Shown here in pieces: positions 45,661 through 56,969 of a stretch of 64,000 nucleotides of DNA. The translations under genes were made by a program, and so were the position numbers. The stretch is from the NCBI GenBank assembly GCA_024867545.1, contig JANFNE010000008.1, forward strand, positions 62,001 to 126,000, written 5' to 3'. The first letter of the stretch is position 1, and every line of letters begins with the position of its first letter. This DNA comes from Phytopythium helicoides. Taxonomy: Eukaryota; Oomycota; Peronosporomycetes; Pythiales; Pythiaceae. Under the pieces are notes generated by a model. It did no database searches, had not been told where the DNA came from, and worked only from the letters and a program-made list of their open reading frames with translations.

Positions 45661-48482
45661 ATGACCGTCCGCGCCATGACCTCTTCGACCTCTTCGACCT
45701 CTTCGACCTCTTGGACTGCCTCGACCGACGCCCTCCAGGCCGCCAAGCGCCAGCTGGACGCGATGGACGCCAAGCACCGACACGAGCGCGCGCTCGAGAC
45801 CCAGCGAGAGCTCGAGCGCAGGAGCGAGATGGCGGCCGTGTTGGCCGTCACGCCCCGCTTCCCGACCACCATGGCCGCCGTGCTCGCGTCCGACAAGAAC
45901 AAGGCGGCGCTCACGACACGCCACGACCTCGAGCGAGACGTGGACTGGCAGCACGAGAGAGAGCGCCAGCGCGAGCTCGCTGCGGCGACGAAGCGGCTCG
46001 AGTCGGCTCGCGAGGCCCTCGAGCAGTGGGAGTTGGCGCAGGAAGACAAGATGGAGCAGCTTGACGACGCGTCCGAGACGGAGAACAGCGAGAGTGACCT
46101 CGGTATCGTCGGCGACTTGAGGAGCGACAGCGAGGAAGAAGAGCGCGACTTTGAGAGTGCCGCCACCACCGATGACAACAACGACAACAGCGATGCCTTC
46201 TCCGACTACTACGATATCCTGAACAACGAATGCGAAAGTGACGGCTTCAGCATCAACAACAGCTTCAGCGATGGATCATCCACGAGCGACCCAGCGCCTT
46301 CCCTCACGAACGAGTCGCTCTTCGATCAGCATTTGCGTGCACTGTACGCGGGCGAGGACGTCGATGGACTCGCCTTCTTCGACGAGCACAGTTACCTCGA
46401 TACGGCGCCGATGGATACGAACGTGACTGGGACCGTGGTCAAAGTCGAGGTCGAGTCTGAAGTCGAGTTCTGGGTCAGCGACGGTACCAGCGCCAAGTCT
46501 TCCACTACCAGCCTGGATGCTACCGCGCCATCTGATGTCCCGCCAGTCGGCGAGACACCGTTCGACAGACACCTGCGAGCCATCTACAGTGGAGAGGTGG
46601 ACGACGGCCTCACCTTCTTCGAATCGCATGGATACTACGACATCGACAACGACACGAACACGGTCGGGTTGTTTCGCAGCCTGCTGGGTCTGAACGCTTC
46701 GGGTGGATTCTGGGGTGACAGCCACAGCCACAGCCACAGCCACAGCCAGCCACAGCCAGTGACCGTGACCGTGACCGTGACAGCGGCCGTCCACGCCTCG
46801 GCTATGAGGAGGAGGAAGAGCAAAAGGAGGAGCAGAACGAGGAGGAGGAGGAGGAAGGCCGCAGCAATTCCAGTCCCAGCGTAGCAGCGACAAACTGCGA
46901 CGACAACTGCAACTACAGCCACACTCTCGAGACCGCGTGTGATCGTGTTGCGAACCAAACTTCGACGAGTTGTGCTGCCATCCGGTCAACCACTACCGCT
47001 GCTGCAGCTTCTTCTGTACTGGTTCCTGCCGTCCAAGCGACGACCGCCCAGCCGGCTCTCTGCGTCCTCATTACGACAGCAGAAGCCGACGCATCCAGCC
47101 ATGATCTTCTCAGTTCATGCGACGTTCTCATTACAACGTCGAGAGCAGATCCTTGGTCAGGACTGGAGGCGGACGACGACGACGACGACAGCAGTGGGAA
47201 GACTCAAGACGATGTCAGCAGCAGTCGCAGGCGTGATTCGACCGACCCTGAGCGAGCCGTGCAGCAAGCACGTCACGATCCTGAGCGTATCTCGGACCAA
47301 CAACGCGGTGACGAATGCCAGAACTCTCCACGCACAACCATCACGGGATTGGAATACGAGAACAAGCGCCGTGTCGCCGCCGTGTATCTGAGTCGGTTGA
47401 CTGGGTTTTGTAGCGCCACGCCGATCGACAAGCGTGCTCTCGCGACACAAGCCGAGCGCTCCGTACCGGCCCTCGCTGAGATCTTTGAGAAAGGCGCTGC
47501 CGATGCCATCTTATCCCGCCGCCGTGTCGTGCCGACATCTACCGATGCTCCTATCTACTTCGCTGGTGGAGCTTCTGCCGATGAGATTTCCGGTGTCGAG
47601 AGCTCCAGTATCGAGACCTCTGCTGACGAGATCTCTGCTGACGAGATCACAGCTGTCGAGGAGATCACAGCTACCGACGAGCTCATAGCTACCGAGGAGA
47701 CCACAGCTACTGACGAGATCGCGTCCGCTGAAGAGATTGTCGTCACCAGTACACCTGTAACGACATCTGAGATCGAGATAGACCTGATTGCTGCTGATGC
47801 GCTCGAGACGAAAGTGACCCCGGTGACGCCGGAGACGCCTGAGACGCCTATGACACCCGTGACGCTTGAGGCAAACCCGTTGAGTGAGGAAGGAGTCAAG
47901 AGCTACGAAGACATCGCTGACGAACTCTCTCAGCTCCAAAGGATGCTCACCGTGACGTGGAGCACTGAGCCCGCATCCAATCCGGATAGCGATGACGATT
48001 CGACCGCTGTCACAGCCTCGATGTCTGAGGTAGTGACCACGACATCGACCACATCGCCGACTATCACCGCGCCGACTATCACCGCGCCGACTGTCACGAG
48101 TAGCAGCAAGAAGGTCAGGGCCACTGCTCGTGGTGAGCGCCGTCGCCCAACCTGGATACCGCCCGCCGCCGACTCGCGATATATGAAGTACGGCGAGTCG
48201 CAGCAATACCAAGCGGGACGGATGCTCGCGAAAGAACGCCGCGCTCGCGCAGAGCAGCAGCTGAAGACGAACTCGCAGCGAGCAACGCGTCATGCCGCCA
48301 CCTCCACCGCCAGAACTATCCCGAGCAGCATCAGCAGCAACAAAAAACCCTCGACCGCCCCACAGCGCGCGCTCGCGTTCAACGAGAGCTTGCGCTTCCA
48401 GTCGCAGCGTGAGGCGAACCTGAAGCGCATCCAGGCTCTCCGCGACGCGAGTGATACCGGCAAGGCGTCTCGCTTCCGCTAG
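45661..48482 (+). pseudogene. B9: frameshifted and internally deleted B gene (R type)
   Basis: R-type sequence matches B8 to the His-Ser run. At 46738-46760 the hexamer repeat has slipped (CACAGCCAGCCACAGCCAG), moving the downstream coding sequence into another frame; the original frame stops at 46884 after 407 codons. Further on, at about 46924, roughly 225 bp present in B8 (about 41428-41652) is missing, joining CAGCCAC to TCTCGAGACC. The Asp run is cut to about five residues. From 46785 to 48482 the B frame is open to the normal ASRFR end. It is the terminal unit of the array; the 3' flank matches other units to about 48650. Confidence 0.8.
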
Positions 48483-48907
48483 AAAGTCCCCGCTCCAGCC
48501 AGGTCAACGTAATTTATCTATCGATTGCCTCGTCATGGCAACGCACAGTGCGGCTCCGCCCGCTCTCCGTCATCGACTGCGTACCCAGCCAGCCAGTCGA
48601 CGAGCTCTTTGTCACTAGTAGCTAGCGCTTCTCGATTAATAAGAATTCCTTTTGCTACTTTGCTTTGGTTGGTCTGTTGCTTGCTTTATTGGAGCCCCGC
48701 GATCGTAGAGTAGTTTGTTCGCCCCGAATCGACGTCTAAGTTCTGATGATCATTTTGCCTCTATGAAATTGGTCTACCTTCAAGTACTGGTGCGTTGGAT
48801 CCGAGCAGTTATTCGCGGATCACCACGCTGAAGATATACAATATCCACAGCACTACGGAGACCATCGACAACTGTTGTGTTGGCTCATACGATTCGTATT
48901 GTGCAGC
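48483..48907. other. Right edge of the array and intergenic DNA
   Basis: Up to about 48650 this is a degraded version of the B 3' flank; beyond that the sequence is unique. It lies between B9 (+) and membrin (-), convergent. No gene was seen. Confidence 0.5.
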
Positions 48908-49806
48908 TTACTCTTGCCTGGCGTAGACGACACATGCGTACAGGAACACCAGCGTGACGACCATTCCGACAATAACAATCCAGAAGTCCACCGTGTCGCG
49001 GCGCTCAATCACGCGCAGCAGTGAGCTTGATAGCCCCAGCCGGTTGGCAATGTCCAGCAGCTTGGTTCGGACATTCTGTTGTTGAAACGTGCCGACGGAA
49101 GTGAGACTGCGAAGCAACTATGCTGGAGTACAGACGAAACGCACCTTCATGCGGTTGCGCTGCTCGCCCAGGTCTCCCAGAATGGATTGTGACAGGCTCG
49201 TGAGCTCGGAGACCATCGTGGACGACCGCTGCAGCGACTCGGACTCCTGCGCCGCGTACATGGCGCTGTTGGAGCTCTCGAATCCCTGTAAAAGCCTATC
49301 AGAACGGAGCTTCCCCCGTGCAGCCACCAAGAGTCAGCAAAGCCTCACCGCGCCCGTCCTCCGGCTCAGCAGCGACTCGCGCTCGCGCGCTTCAACCGCG
49401 CGCCGGTTGACCGTGTAGATGTGCTGCTCGAGTGTGTTGCCCAGCGCCTGCGTCTCGCTGCGCAGCTGGCTCAGCTTCCTGTCCACAGGCATCGCCAGGT
49501 GAGCCCCCGCCGCCCACCCCGCCTCATCCCCACGCTACAAGCAGCGCACTTTGCCCAGGTGTCGCGCTCGGCCGGGCGCGCGTGCACGTTGACGAGCGAC
49601 TCGAGCTGCCAGAGCAGCTGCTGCAGCTGGCTGAGGTTGCCGCGCGCCTCGCCCTGCAGCTCGTCGTCCGACTTGCCGCCCGTGCGGCCCGAGTCCAGGT
49701 AGCTCATCTGCATCTTGAGCTCGAACTGAAGCTTGCGCGCCTGCGGGTACAGCGAGTCCAGCGTCGCCGTCGGCGGCAGCGCCGCCCCGCCGAACGGCGG
49801 CTGCAT
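48908..49806 (-). CDS. GOSR2: Membrin-type Golgi Qb-SNARE (GOSR2/Bos1)
   Basis: Four exons on the minus strand: 49806-49550, 49478-49349, 49285-49145 and 49075-48908; about 231 residues; all introns GT-AG, 63 to 71 bp. It starts MQPPFGG; the stop is TAA at 48910-48908. The N-terminal half is helical (QLQQLLWQLESLVNV). The middle has ARERESLLSRR, like the HAREQQERQREELLSR region of human GOSR2. The SNARE motif runs through SELTSLSQSILGDLGEQRNRMK into KLLDIANRLGLSSSLLRVIERR, closely matching [22 protein letters not shown] of GOSR2. A single C-terminal membrane anchor (IVIVGMVVTLVFLYACVVY) ends the protein. The family acts in ER-to-Golgi and intra-Golgi vesicle fusion with syntaxin-5, Bet1 and Sec22. 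Confidence 0.9.
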
Positions 49807-51295
49807 GCTCCACCGGCCTTTCTCGGATCGAAAAGTGGGGAGCTGCGCACAAGGCGACGACAGGGCCTCTACGAATTGATCGCTACATATTGGGTGATGG
49901 AGGGTATGAGATACAAAAGGGGTTGGGAATTCCCGGATAAGTGCGATCCGACCCCCTCCGTGCGGAGAGACGGGGCGGGTCGGATCACAACGAGAGTGGA
50001 ACGTATTGGTACCGTGAGATCGAATATTCATCTTTACGATATGTTATGAAGGGGTTAGCCGACCAATCACCGCGGCGGACGCGATGCACGACCACGCTCG
50101 TCGCCGGTCGTGGTTCCGTTTTTTTACCCAGGCATGCCGGTTGGTCGCCGCATAGAAGCCTCCAGCGTGGAGATGACGCGAAGCGAGGCTCGACACGACG
50201 GCAAAAACTGTTCTCGGACGAGCTTGCCGTGCTCTACGCTCAGCTGCGCTGCGTACTGATGTCGCGGCGGCACGGTACATGCAGATGGTCCTTTGGGTCA
50301 AGCGCTTGGACAGAGATGCTCCTTGCACTCTTCACGCGGGCTGTGTGGAGGCGTGCACCACCTGCTATTACTGTAGTACGTCTCCATCCCCCACACAGAT
50401 AGGATCATGCATCGCTCACGCGAGTGTTAATGGCGGGTTGCTTTGCTCACCGGCTTTGCCGCCTTGAAGTCTCACAGACGCGCAGGTGGTGGGCGGATCC
50501 GTCCGTCACCCACCGAAGAAAGCAGCCCCGTGTCTCTCGCGTCCACGACGGCACCGAACTAATGATGTAGGATTTACGACCGAAAGGAGGGGCGATCTCT
50601 TGACACTGAGGCGACGGTCGAGTTCTTCTTCGCGAGCGCTCGCCAGCCCTCCGCACGGACGCGAATACAACACGGACATATGTCGTCAAGGTGGACGCAA
50701 GGAGGACCTGCTCGGTACTCGGCGGCGGCGCGTGGCCCGTCCGTGGTACCTGCTGGCGACCTCAGCGCCATCCAATTGGGGGAACTTCGTCATCGATCTA
50801 GGCTGATCCTTCTCGAAGCTCCCCCCTTCTTCAATTCTCTGGAGGCATCCTCCACGTTCGCTCGCCTCTGCATAATCACTTGTACTCCCCATGGGGTGCG
50901 AAGCGATACAGTACGCTGCTGCGTGTGACTTGCTCTGGGAGGCTGGAACGCATCGAACACATACAAAGGCGCCGCCAACAGCGTGGGGTCCGCAAAGAAA
51001 AGCGGCTGACATCAGTCGACCAGAGGGTATTATTTGTCGCAGGTGGTAGCGAATTCGGTCGTGTTCTCTCCTCGAGCCGCGCGCGATACCAGTCAGCAGT
51101 CTAGGGCCGCCCCGTCCCCGGCGGCTGGGTGGCGCGTATCAACTCTCCGAGGTCGGTCGCGAGCGGTGGTCGCCCATACCACCACAGGGGAATTTGCGGT
51201 CAAGCCGGCAGCTAGGGCAACGCAAAACAGAACGAACGGCGTCCGCCCTCGGATCCCGAGAAAGGACGCGGTCCACGGCGGAATCGCGGCAGCGG
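49807..51295. other. Divergent intergenic region, 1.5 kb
   Basis: It lies between membrin (-) and the SAP-like gene (+). Several ORFs of 60 to 150 codons occur but none shows a domain. The notable content is an imperfect hairpin at 49941-49988 and a shorter inverted repeat near 50486-50512 (GGTGGG..CCCACC around GGATCC). Confidence 0.5.
49941..49988. repeat. Nested inverted repeat (potential hairpin)
   Basis: The arms GTGCGATCCGACCC and GGGTCGGATCAC pair apart from one bulge. Between them CTCCG-TG-CGGAG can form an inner stem. It lies about 135 bp upstream of the membrin start. It could be a remnant of a small inverted-repeat element or a structured site; there is no evidence for either. Confidence 0.6.
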
Positions 51296-54024
51296 ATGGA
51301 CGCGCAGGCGCTCGCGGAGGCCCCGGCGGCCAGCGGCGAGGACGCGGCGCGTGCGGCGGCCGACGAGGCCAAGCAGGGGGAGGAGGCGGCGGCGGAGGCC
51401 CAGCGGCGGCCGAGCGAGGCTGCCGAGGCTCCCAGGAGGCCTAGCGAGGCCGACGAGGCGCCCAGGAGGCCCAGTGAGGCAGCAGACAGGAGCCAGAGGC
51501 GGACCGGCGACGCCAACACGCAGGGGGTGACCGTGTCGGCGCTGCCCGCGTCGTTCCCGTCGCCGACCGATGGGAACGTGACGAGTCCGCTTGGAGGACT
51601 GCCCTCGCCCGTGGGGGCCGCGCCGCAGATGAGAGCTACCTACTTCAACGCCAACACGTCGCCAGTGCAGGCAGAGGCGTGGACGCCCTCGAGGGGGCAG
51701 AAGCGACAGCTACCGCAGGTCTACGACCAGTACTCGCCCACGAGCGAGGCCACAGCCACGCAGGCAGCAGCGTACGCGGACGCGTACGCGAGACAGAGGA
51801 GGGCGGCCACCAGTCCTGGGAACAGCACTCCTGGGGTCTTGAACCGAAGCGGACCCAATGCAGCGGCGGCGGTGGCGCAGACGGCGCCTCGCATTGAACT
51901 CGGCCCGCCGAGGGAGGACCCGTCCATCTACGATCCCCCGGGAGGAGACTCGCAGAGTCCGCGCGACAACACTCGCTACGAGACCTGGACATCGAAACAG
52001 CTCAGGAAAAAATGCTCGCACCTGAAACTGCGCGGGCTCAAGAACGTCAAGAAGCACGTCATGGTCGAGGCATTATACAGGTACTACCGCAACCAGCGCC
52101 TCAAGGAGGCAGCAGCTGCAGACGGGAACCACGCTGGCCCCAGCTCCGTCGTTTCAAGCAAGTCCATGACGTCGCCCCAGCGCCAACACTATCAGGCTCT
52201 AAGGAGGCGGTCGCCCGGAGGCAGCAACTCCTTGAGTGCATTCAGCGCTGGTGGCGGTTCGTCGGGAGCGACGACCGCTCGAAGTGGCGAGTGGGTCGGA
52301 TGGACTTCAGCCAGCCGAGAGAGCACACTACGACGACATGTACTACAGCAGCAGCTCGCGTGTGGGGCGGAGCGCCTTGTATCATGGAAATACAACGCCT
52401 CCATCTACGTCGATGACATTCGCTGGCGCGGCGAACGAGTTGCGGCAGCTGCAAGCGAGGCAAATGGTGTCTCGACTCGCCCCCATGACAACAGTCAGCC
52501 AGACCAGGAATCGATATCAATCGATGGACGAAGAGACCAAGGGAGAAACGCTGTACAAAGAAGTGCCGGTTACGTCAGAAGACGTGGTTCGGCTGGTGGA
52601 CGTGGTGCTCTCGCCCGAGTTCGTGGACCGCCTGACGAACGAGCTCTCGCGGTGGCAATTCTGGGTTGACATTCGAGAGAAGTACGTGTCACTGCTACAG
52701 CGTGGACGTCACTTATCGGCCGATGGCAGCATTTCGAGTGGAAGTGGTGGCCACAACAGCGGAGGCGGAGGGGTTTCATCATCAACCACCACCAGCCAGT
52801 CGCAGCAGCCTCGAAACTTCAAGTGGAGTAGCATGCAGCTGTGGGAGATCTGGAAGGAGCTGACGTTCGCGTACACCAAGACGTGTTTCGAGTTTACGGC
52901 TGCTGGTATGAAGAGTGAGCCACGCTGCGTGTTGACCGGGGAACGGGGGTACTCGTCCGGCAGCCCCTTGTTTCTAAACCGATTGGCTGTGTGAACTCGC
53001 AACTAACGGACTATGTGTGCTTGTAGGCGTGGACGAACAGGAGTTCATCAACTTCTGCGATGGTCGCCCTGATGTATATTACTTGCACCAGCGTCTGCAT
53101 GCGCGTCCGGACCTGCTGCATTTGATCAAATCGAATGAGTACATTGACGAGAAGTATATCAACGACGCAGCCGAGCTCCAGCAGCAGCAACAGCAGCAAC
53201 AGCAACAACATCAGCAGCAACAGCAGCAACAACAGCAACAACAACAGCAACGAGGGACTCCGACGTCGCCTCCTCAGCAGCCATCTTCCCAACCCGCTCC
53301 GCCCAGAACTGGTGGGATCAGCGCTCTTATGGCTTCCGCTGCAAGCAGCAGACTGTCTCCTCACAAACGATACAAGCGGACCACCCCGACACCAGCAGCA
53401 GCCGCGGTTGTCAACAACAGCACCTCGCGAGCGGCTACAGCGACTTTCCACTCCAGTTCAGGTGCTGGAACGACAAGTGGTAGCGGCAGCGGCAATACTG
53501 GGAACAGTGGGAGTGGAAGCGGCAGCGGCAGCGGGAACCGGAACAACAGCAACGATAGCAGCGGCAACGACAGCGGTGACTGCAGCAACAGCCCCGCGAA
53601 TGGCGAATCCGCCGGCGCCTCCGGCAGCGGCTCGGGCAGTGGATCTGGCAGCGGATCTGGCAGTGGGTCCGGAAGCAGTGGCAACTCGCCGAATGTGCTG
53701 CAGGAAGAGGGTAGTACGGAAAACTCGGAGACCACGGGCGAGGACGGCAGCAATACGACGGCCAACTCAAACTCGAGCGGCAACTCTGGTAGTGGCGAAG
53801 AGGCGTTGCGCGTCGCGGTGGCCGAGCAAAAGTACTTCAGCCTCTTGCTGCAGAACTTCGAGACGATTTTCGAGTCGTTGCACAACAAGAAGATTCTGCT
53901 GGCGAACTTGCGCAAGGACAAACAGGCTCCCGACCACCTCATCACGGACCTACACAATGACATCCACGTGCTGTCAGCTCTCAAGAAGGAGTTCCGCAAC
54001 AAGCTGCGTCGCACCCTACTGTAG
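51296..54024 (+). CDS. SAP-like, polyGln and Ser/Gly-rich protein
   Basis: Three exons, 51296-52250, 52315-52905 and 53027-54024, about 847 residues. Introns are 64 and 121 bp, GT-AG; the first splice is my best frame-consistent choice. The N-terminus has Ala/Glu-rich repeats (EAPRRPSEA, three copies). Residues 231-265 (WTSKQLRKKCSHLKLRGLKN..MVEALYRYY) resemble a SAP DNA-binding motif. A segment around SEDVVRLVDVVLSPEFVDRL and WQFWVDIREKYVSLLQ is followed by EFINFCDGRPDVYYLHQRL, which looks folded. Then come 24 Gln-rich codons and long Ser/Gly/Asn runs. The C-terminal 75 residues (YFSLLLQNFETIFESL..LKKEFRNKLRRTLL) look helical. It is possibly a nuclear regulatory protein; the family was not recognised. 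Confidence 0.75.
53179..53250 (+). repeat. CAG/CAA repeat encoding polyglutamine
   Basis: 24 codons, all CAG or CAA except one CAT. The CAG/CAA mixture lowers the chance of simple slippage expansion. Confidence 0.9.
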
Positions 54025-55244
54025 GCGGTAGGCTGCCTATTTGGAAGCGGGCGGGTCATGTATTTGATATCTCAGTGTGCTATTGAGGAGGAGGGATAGG
54101 ATTTGTGCATTCCGCGGCGTGAAAAGTGCGAATGCGAAGCACAGGATATTTAACCGTTAATTTCCCTACGCGGTGCTCATACTAGCTCGCTAGGAAATTG
54201 GCTATGTTTGCGTGTGAAGGCTACCAGTTTGTTTCCTCCCACGCCTAGCTTGGTTAATGCTTCAGCGGCTCCATCGTCTCCATCGTCTCCTTCGTTTCCA
54301 TCATTTCCTTCGTTGTCGTCGTCTCTGTTGGCTCCGTCGTTTCTGTCGTCTCCGCCGCTTTCTTCTTGCTAGCGCCGTGGCTAAACGCCCGTCGCCTGTT
54401 AGCTTTCGCCATCCTCCGTGAGTCTGCGCTCTGGTGGGAGACTCCAACTGAATCAACACGGCGCTGTCGAAGACTCTGCCTTGCTCCAACTGGTGAAACA
54501 GCGCAAGGAATGTCGAGTCGTCTGGCCGCGGAAAAGAGGATTGGCGAGCTTCTCAGGTCGGTCGTCGCCGCAGCTGCGAGCTGGAAGGTCGAGGCGTGAC
54601 GTGCAGTGTCGCTCATGGCCATCATGGTCGTCGTCGTCGGAAAGATCCGGCAGCTTGGGAGGCCTAGGGTCGAACTAGTCGGGAAAGTGCGGCCGCTTGG
54701 ACTCCATCTTGCAAATTCCCGACTGAGAGAGGAACGCTTGGACTTGAATGGCTAGCCTTGCCGAGAGTGCAAGTTGAAGTCCTCAAACTTTCGTGACATC
54801 CCTCCCTTTTCACTTGCGAAATGAATTCAAAGTCAGATGAACTCCATCCTACTGCCTCTATTGTTCATGCGAGCAGCCAGGACTCGACACTTTGTTGCAT
54901 GGAAGAACGGTCGCAAGCGGCAGAGCGAAGATGCAGGCTTGCGAACCTGTGGGTAGGCATCCACGATACAACCAATGAGCTCTCGGCAAGCCTTGTACGT
55001 GACCGAGAAAATCCAGTCGAGTAGTGTAGTGTCCGTTGAGTCGCCTTGGCAGTCTTCATGGGTGTGCTGGGCTCCAAGGGCTCCATGTGTGAGCAGCGTT
55101 CGTTTCACTTCGCATCATGCAGAGGTTGAATCACTTGCGGTCCGTTTATTTATGTCGGAAGATCCAAAATGCTTTTTGAGCAATCGTGTTCTTAATCTAA
55201 CACCTTGGCTCTCAGAGCTCGCCTTCCGCGCATCATTCTCTACC
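54025..55244. other. Intergenic, 1.2 kb, with one doubtful ORF
   Basis: It lies between the SAP-like and ankyrin genes. The only notable open frame is 54625-54254 on the minus strand, listed separately. The rest shows no domain or structured element. Confidence 0.45.
54254..54625 (-). CDS. Hypothetical 123-residue protein, doubtful
   Basis: An ORF from the ATG at 54625 (MMAMSDTARHAS). The C-terminal 30 residues are a degenerate Thr/Glu/Met repeat (ETTETTEPTETTT, METKETMETME) encoded by trinucleotide-like DNA. No domain is recognised. A second frame across the same DNA (FLALFHQLEQGRVFDSAV) looks equally protein-like, so an intron may be present and this model may be wrong. It could also be non-coding. 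Confidence 0.25.
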   Translation of the reverse strand: MMAMSDTARHASTFQLAAAATTDLRSSPILFSAARRLDIPCAVSPVGARQSLRQRRVDSVGVSHQSADSRRMAKANRRRAFSHGASKKKAAETTETTEPTETTTTKEMMETKETMETMEPLKH

Positions 55245-56804
55245 ATGGGTGCTGGTGCCAGCGACTACTTTACTTCCTATGCGGACGTGAGTCACGGATA
55301 TCTGGACGCAGAGCTGGCTATGGAAGACCTACACGACCTGGCAGCTCGAGGTCGATTTCATCATGTACGCATCCGACTCAAGCAGGGACTAGACCCGAAC
55401 GGAATCCGGAGGAACTACGATAGTGACAGCGACAGCGATGGAGGCGACGAATACGCAAGAGGCGACACCCCTCTTATTTGCGCTGCAAGGTGAAAGATAA
55501 ATGTTGGTGGTGAAGTTGATTTGATGCCGGCTTTATTTGTTGATGTCGAGATTGCCTCTTTTGAGACAGGGGACACCAGTGGAACAAGGGCCGTGAGCGA
55601 CACATTCGCACCATGGCCGCGCTCGTCGAGTTTGGCGCTGCGGTCAACAAGTACAACCGGGTGAGAAGTGCGCCGTTTGATTGACAGTCATATCTACTTT
55701 GAGGTATCATTTTTACCATGGCGATGTGTAGTTGGAGCAGACCGCGCTCTTCGTTGCGTGCGATCGTGACCTTCTAGTCATCGCCGAATGGCTCGTACAG
55801 CATGGTGCCGACACCAATAAAGCATGCAAGGTTAGCACATGGAGAATTTCTGCCATCGGCAAAAAAAAAAAAAAACTGACAGGCAAATGCTGCAGACAGG
55901 AGAAACGCCACTCATGTGTGCGTATCGGAATGAGAATGCCGCCCTTGTCGAATTGCTGCTTCGCCATGGAGCACGAGTGGAGCGACCTCCACCGCAGCTC
56001 AGTTGTGTCAAGGTACTATATCCTATTAAATGCCCGCCTGGACAGGAACTAATATAGCCCATGGCGTAGTTCCCAACACTCACAAACCAAGTAACAGCAA
56101 AGAAAGCATCCGCAGAACAAGCCAAAATGAATGATGATGCAGCTGAAGAACTTGATCCACCCGCACACCCACACTGGATAGTGCAGGCTATCCGACGCCC
56201 GATGACAACTCCAGAAACCAGGAGAAAGCTGCGCAAGAGCAACCAGCTACCCGAGGATTCAACTCTCCAGACAATTCACGGCACCATCGAAAAAGCCGTC
56301 GAAAAAGAGCAAGAACAGCGACAACAGCTCATCAAAGAGGTCGAAGACGCGCAACGAATCGAGGATCAACGAGTTTATCATGCCCAACTTGCAAGTGAGA
56401 GCCGCAAGCGACGTGATCGGCGTCGAACCCAGCGTGAGGATGCGAGTCGACTCCGACTTCAACACGCTGCCGAACTCAAGATGGAGCGGCTGGCACCTCG
56501 TTCAACTCACTCCCAGCATACAGGTGGCACCGCATCCACGCTTCATGGACATAAGGTAGAGCTGCTTAGCTGGGAGCGCTCCATCGATTTATCGAGTACA
56601 CGTCCTCGTTGGGTCGCTCAGGCAGTTTGGTCCGAGCAGCAGCGTGAAGGTCGCTCGAAGCAGCGTGGACTAGTTCAAGAGTGCCAAACTATGGTTGAGG
56701 CGATGCAGCGCGCAAAGACTCGCCGAGAACGATTGTTGGCTAGCTCCTACTCTTTCGAGCATCGGTTCTCGTCCGGAGACGGCTCCAGTGTGAGTTGTCA
56801 ATAG
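55245..56804 (+). CDS. Ankyrin-repeat protein with basic, helical C-terminus
   Basis: Five exons, 55245-55489, 55570-55660, 55732-55830, 55896-56012 and 56070-56804, about 428 residues. All introns are GT-AG, 57 to 80 bp, and keep frame. The start is MGAGASDYF; Gly2 in MGAGAS could suit N-myristoylation. Ankyrin repeats read RGDTPLICAAR, then RTMAALVEFGAAVNKYN, TALFVACDRDLLVIAEWLVQHGADTNK and TGETPLMCAYRNENAALVELLLRHGARV, with exon ends close to repeat boundaries. The last exon encodes a charged helical region (QRIEDQRVYHAQLASES) with many Arg and Lys. Ankyrin repeats bind partner proteins; no partner can be inferred. A run of 15 A lies in the third intron just before its acceptor. Confidence 0.8.
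55861..55875 (+). repeat. A15 homopolymer inside intron 3 of the ankyrin gene
   Basis: Fifteen A, some 20 bp before the 3' splice site, in place of the usual pyrimidine-rich stretch. Confidence 0.9.
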
Positions 56805-56969
56805 TGAACGTCCGGCAGTTGAAGATCGCGAGTCCTAATTGCGGCACGTGTGTTTGAACGGACGCGCGCCTACTCCGGCTCGTCGTTTCTCGCTGGCCCG
56901 CCTCGCCACCACATTCCCCAACGCTGTTGGTTGCGAGCTGAGGGCATTGAGTAGCTGGCGATTGTGGTC

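Larger units (their letters stand above)
6842..48650. repeat. 42-kb H/B gene array with internal orientation switch
   Basis: Five alpha/beta-hydrolase copies (H) and nine copies of an unrelated large gene (B) lie in repeat units. H-containing units measure 5.4 to 5.5 kb (for example B1 to B2, 5,436 bp; H4 to H5, 5,473 bp). Units without H measure about 3.8 kb (B3 to B4, 3,793; B4 to B5, 3,787; B5 to B6, 3,817 bp). Left of about 32.59 kb all copies are on the minus strand, right of it all are on the plus strand. The left edge is where the shared H 3' flank begins (the same CAAAACCAGATTCAG word occurs near 12312). The right edge is where the B9 3' flank stops matching those of B7 and B8, near 48650. 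No transposase, terminal repeat or target-site duplication was seen at the edges. Confidence 0.9.

Noticed and set aside
6842..48650. The array considered as a transposon family
   Set aside because: No transposase, integrase or reverse-transcriptase motif, no terminal repeats and no target-site duplication at unit edges; tandem duplication and recombination explain it.
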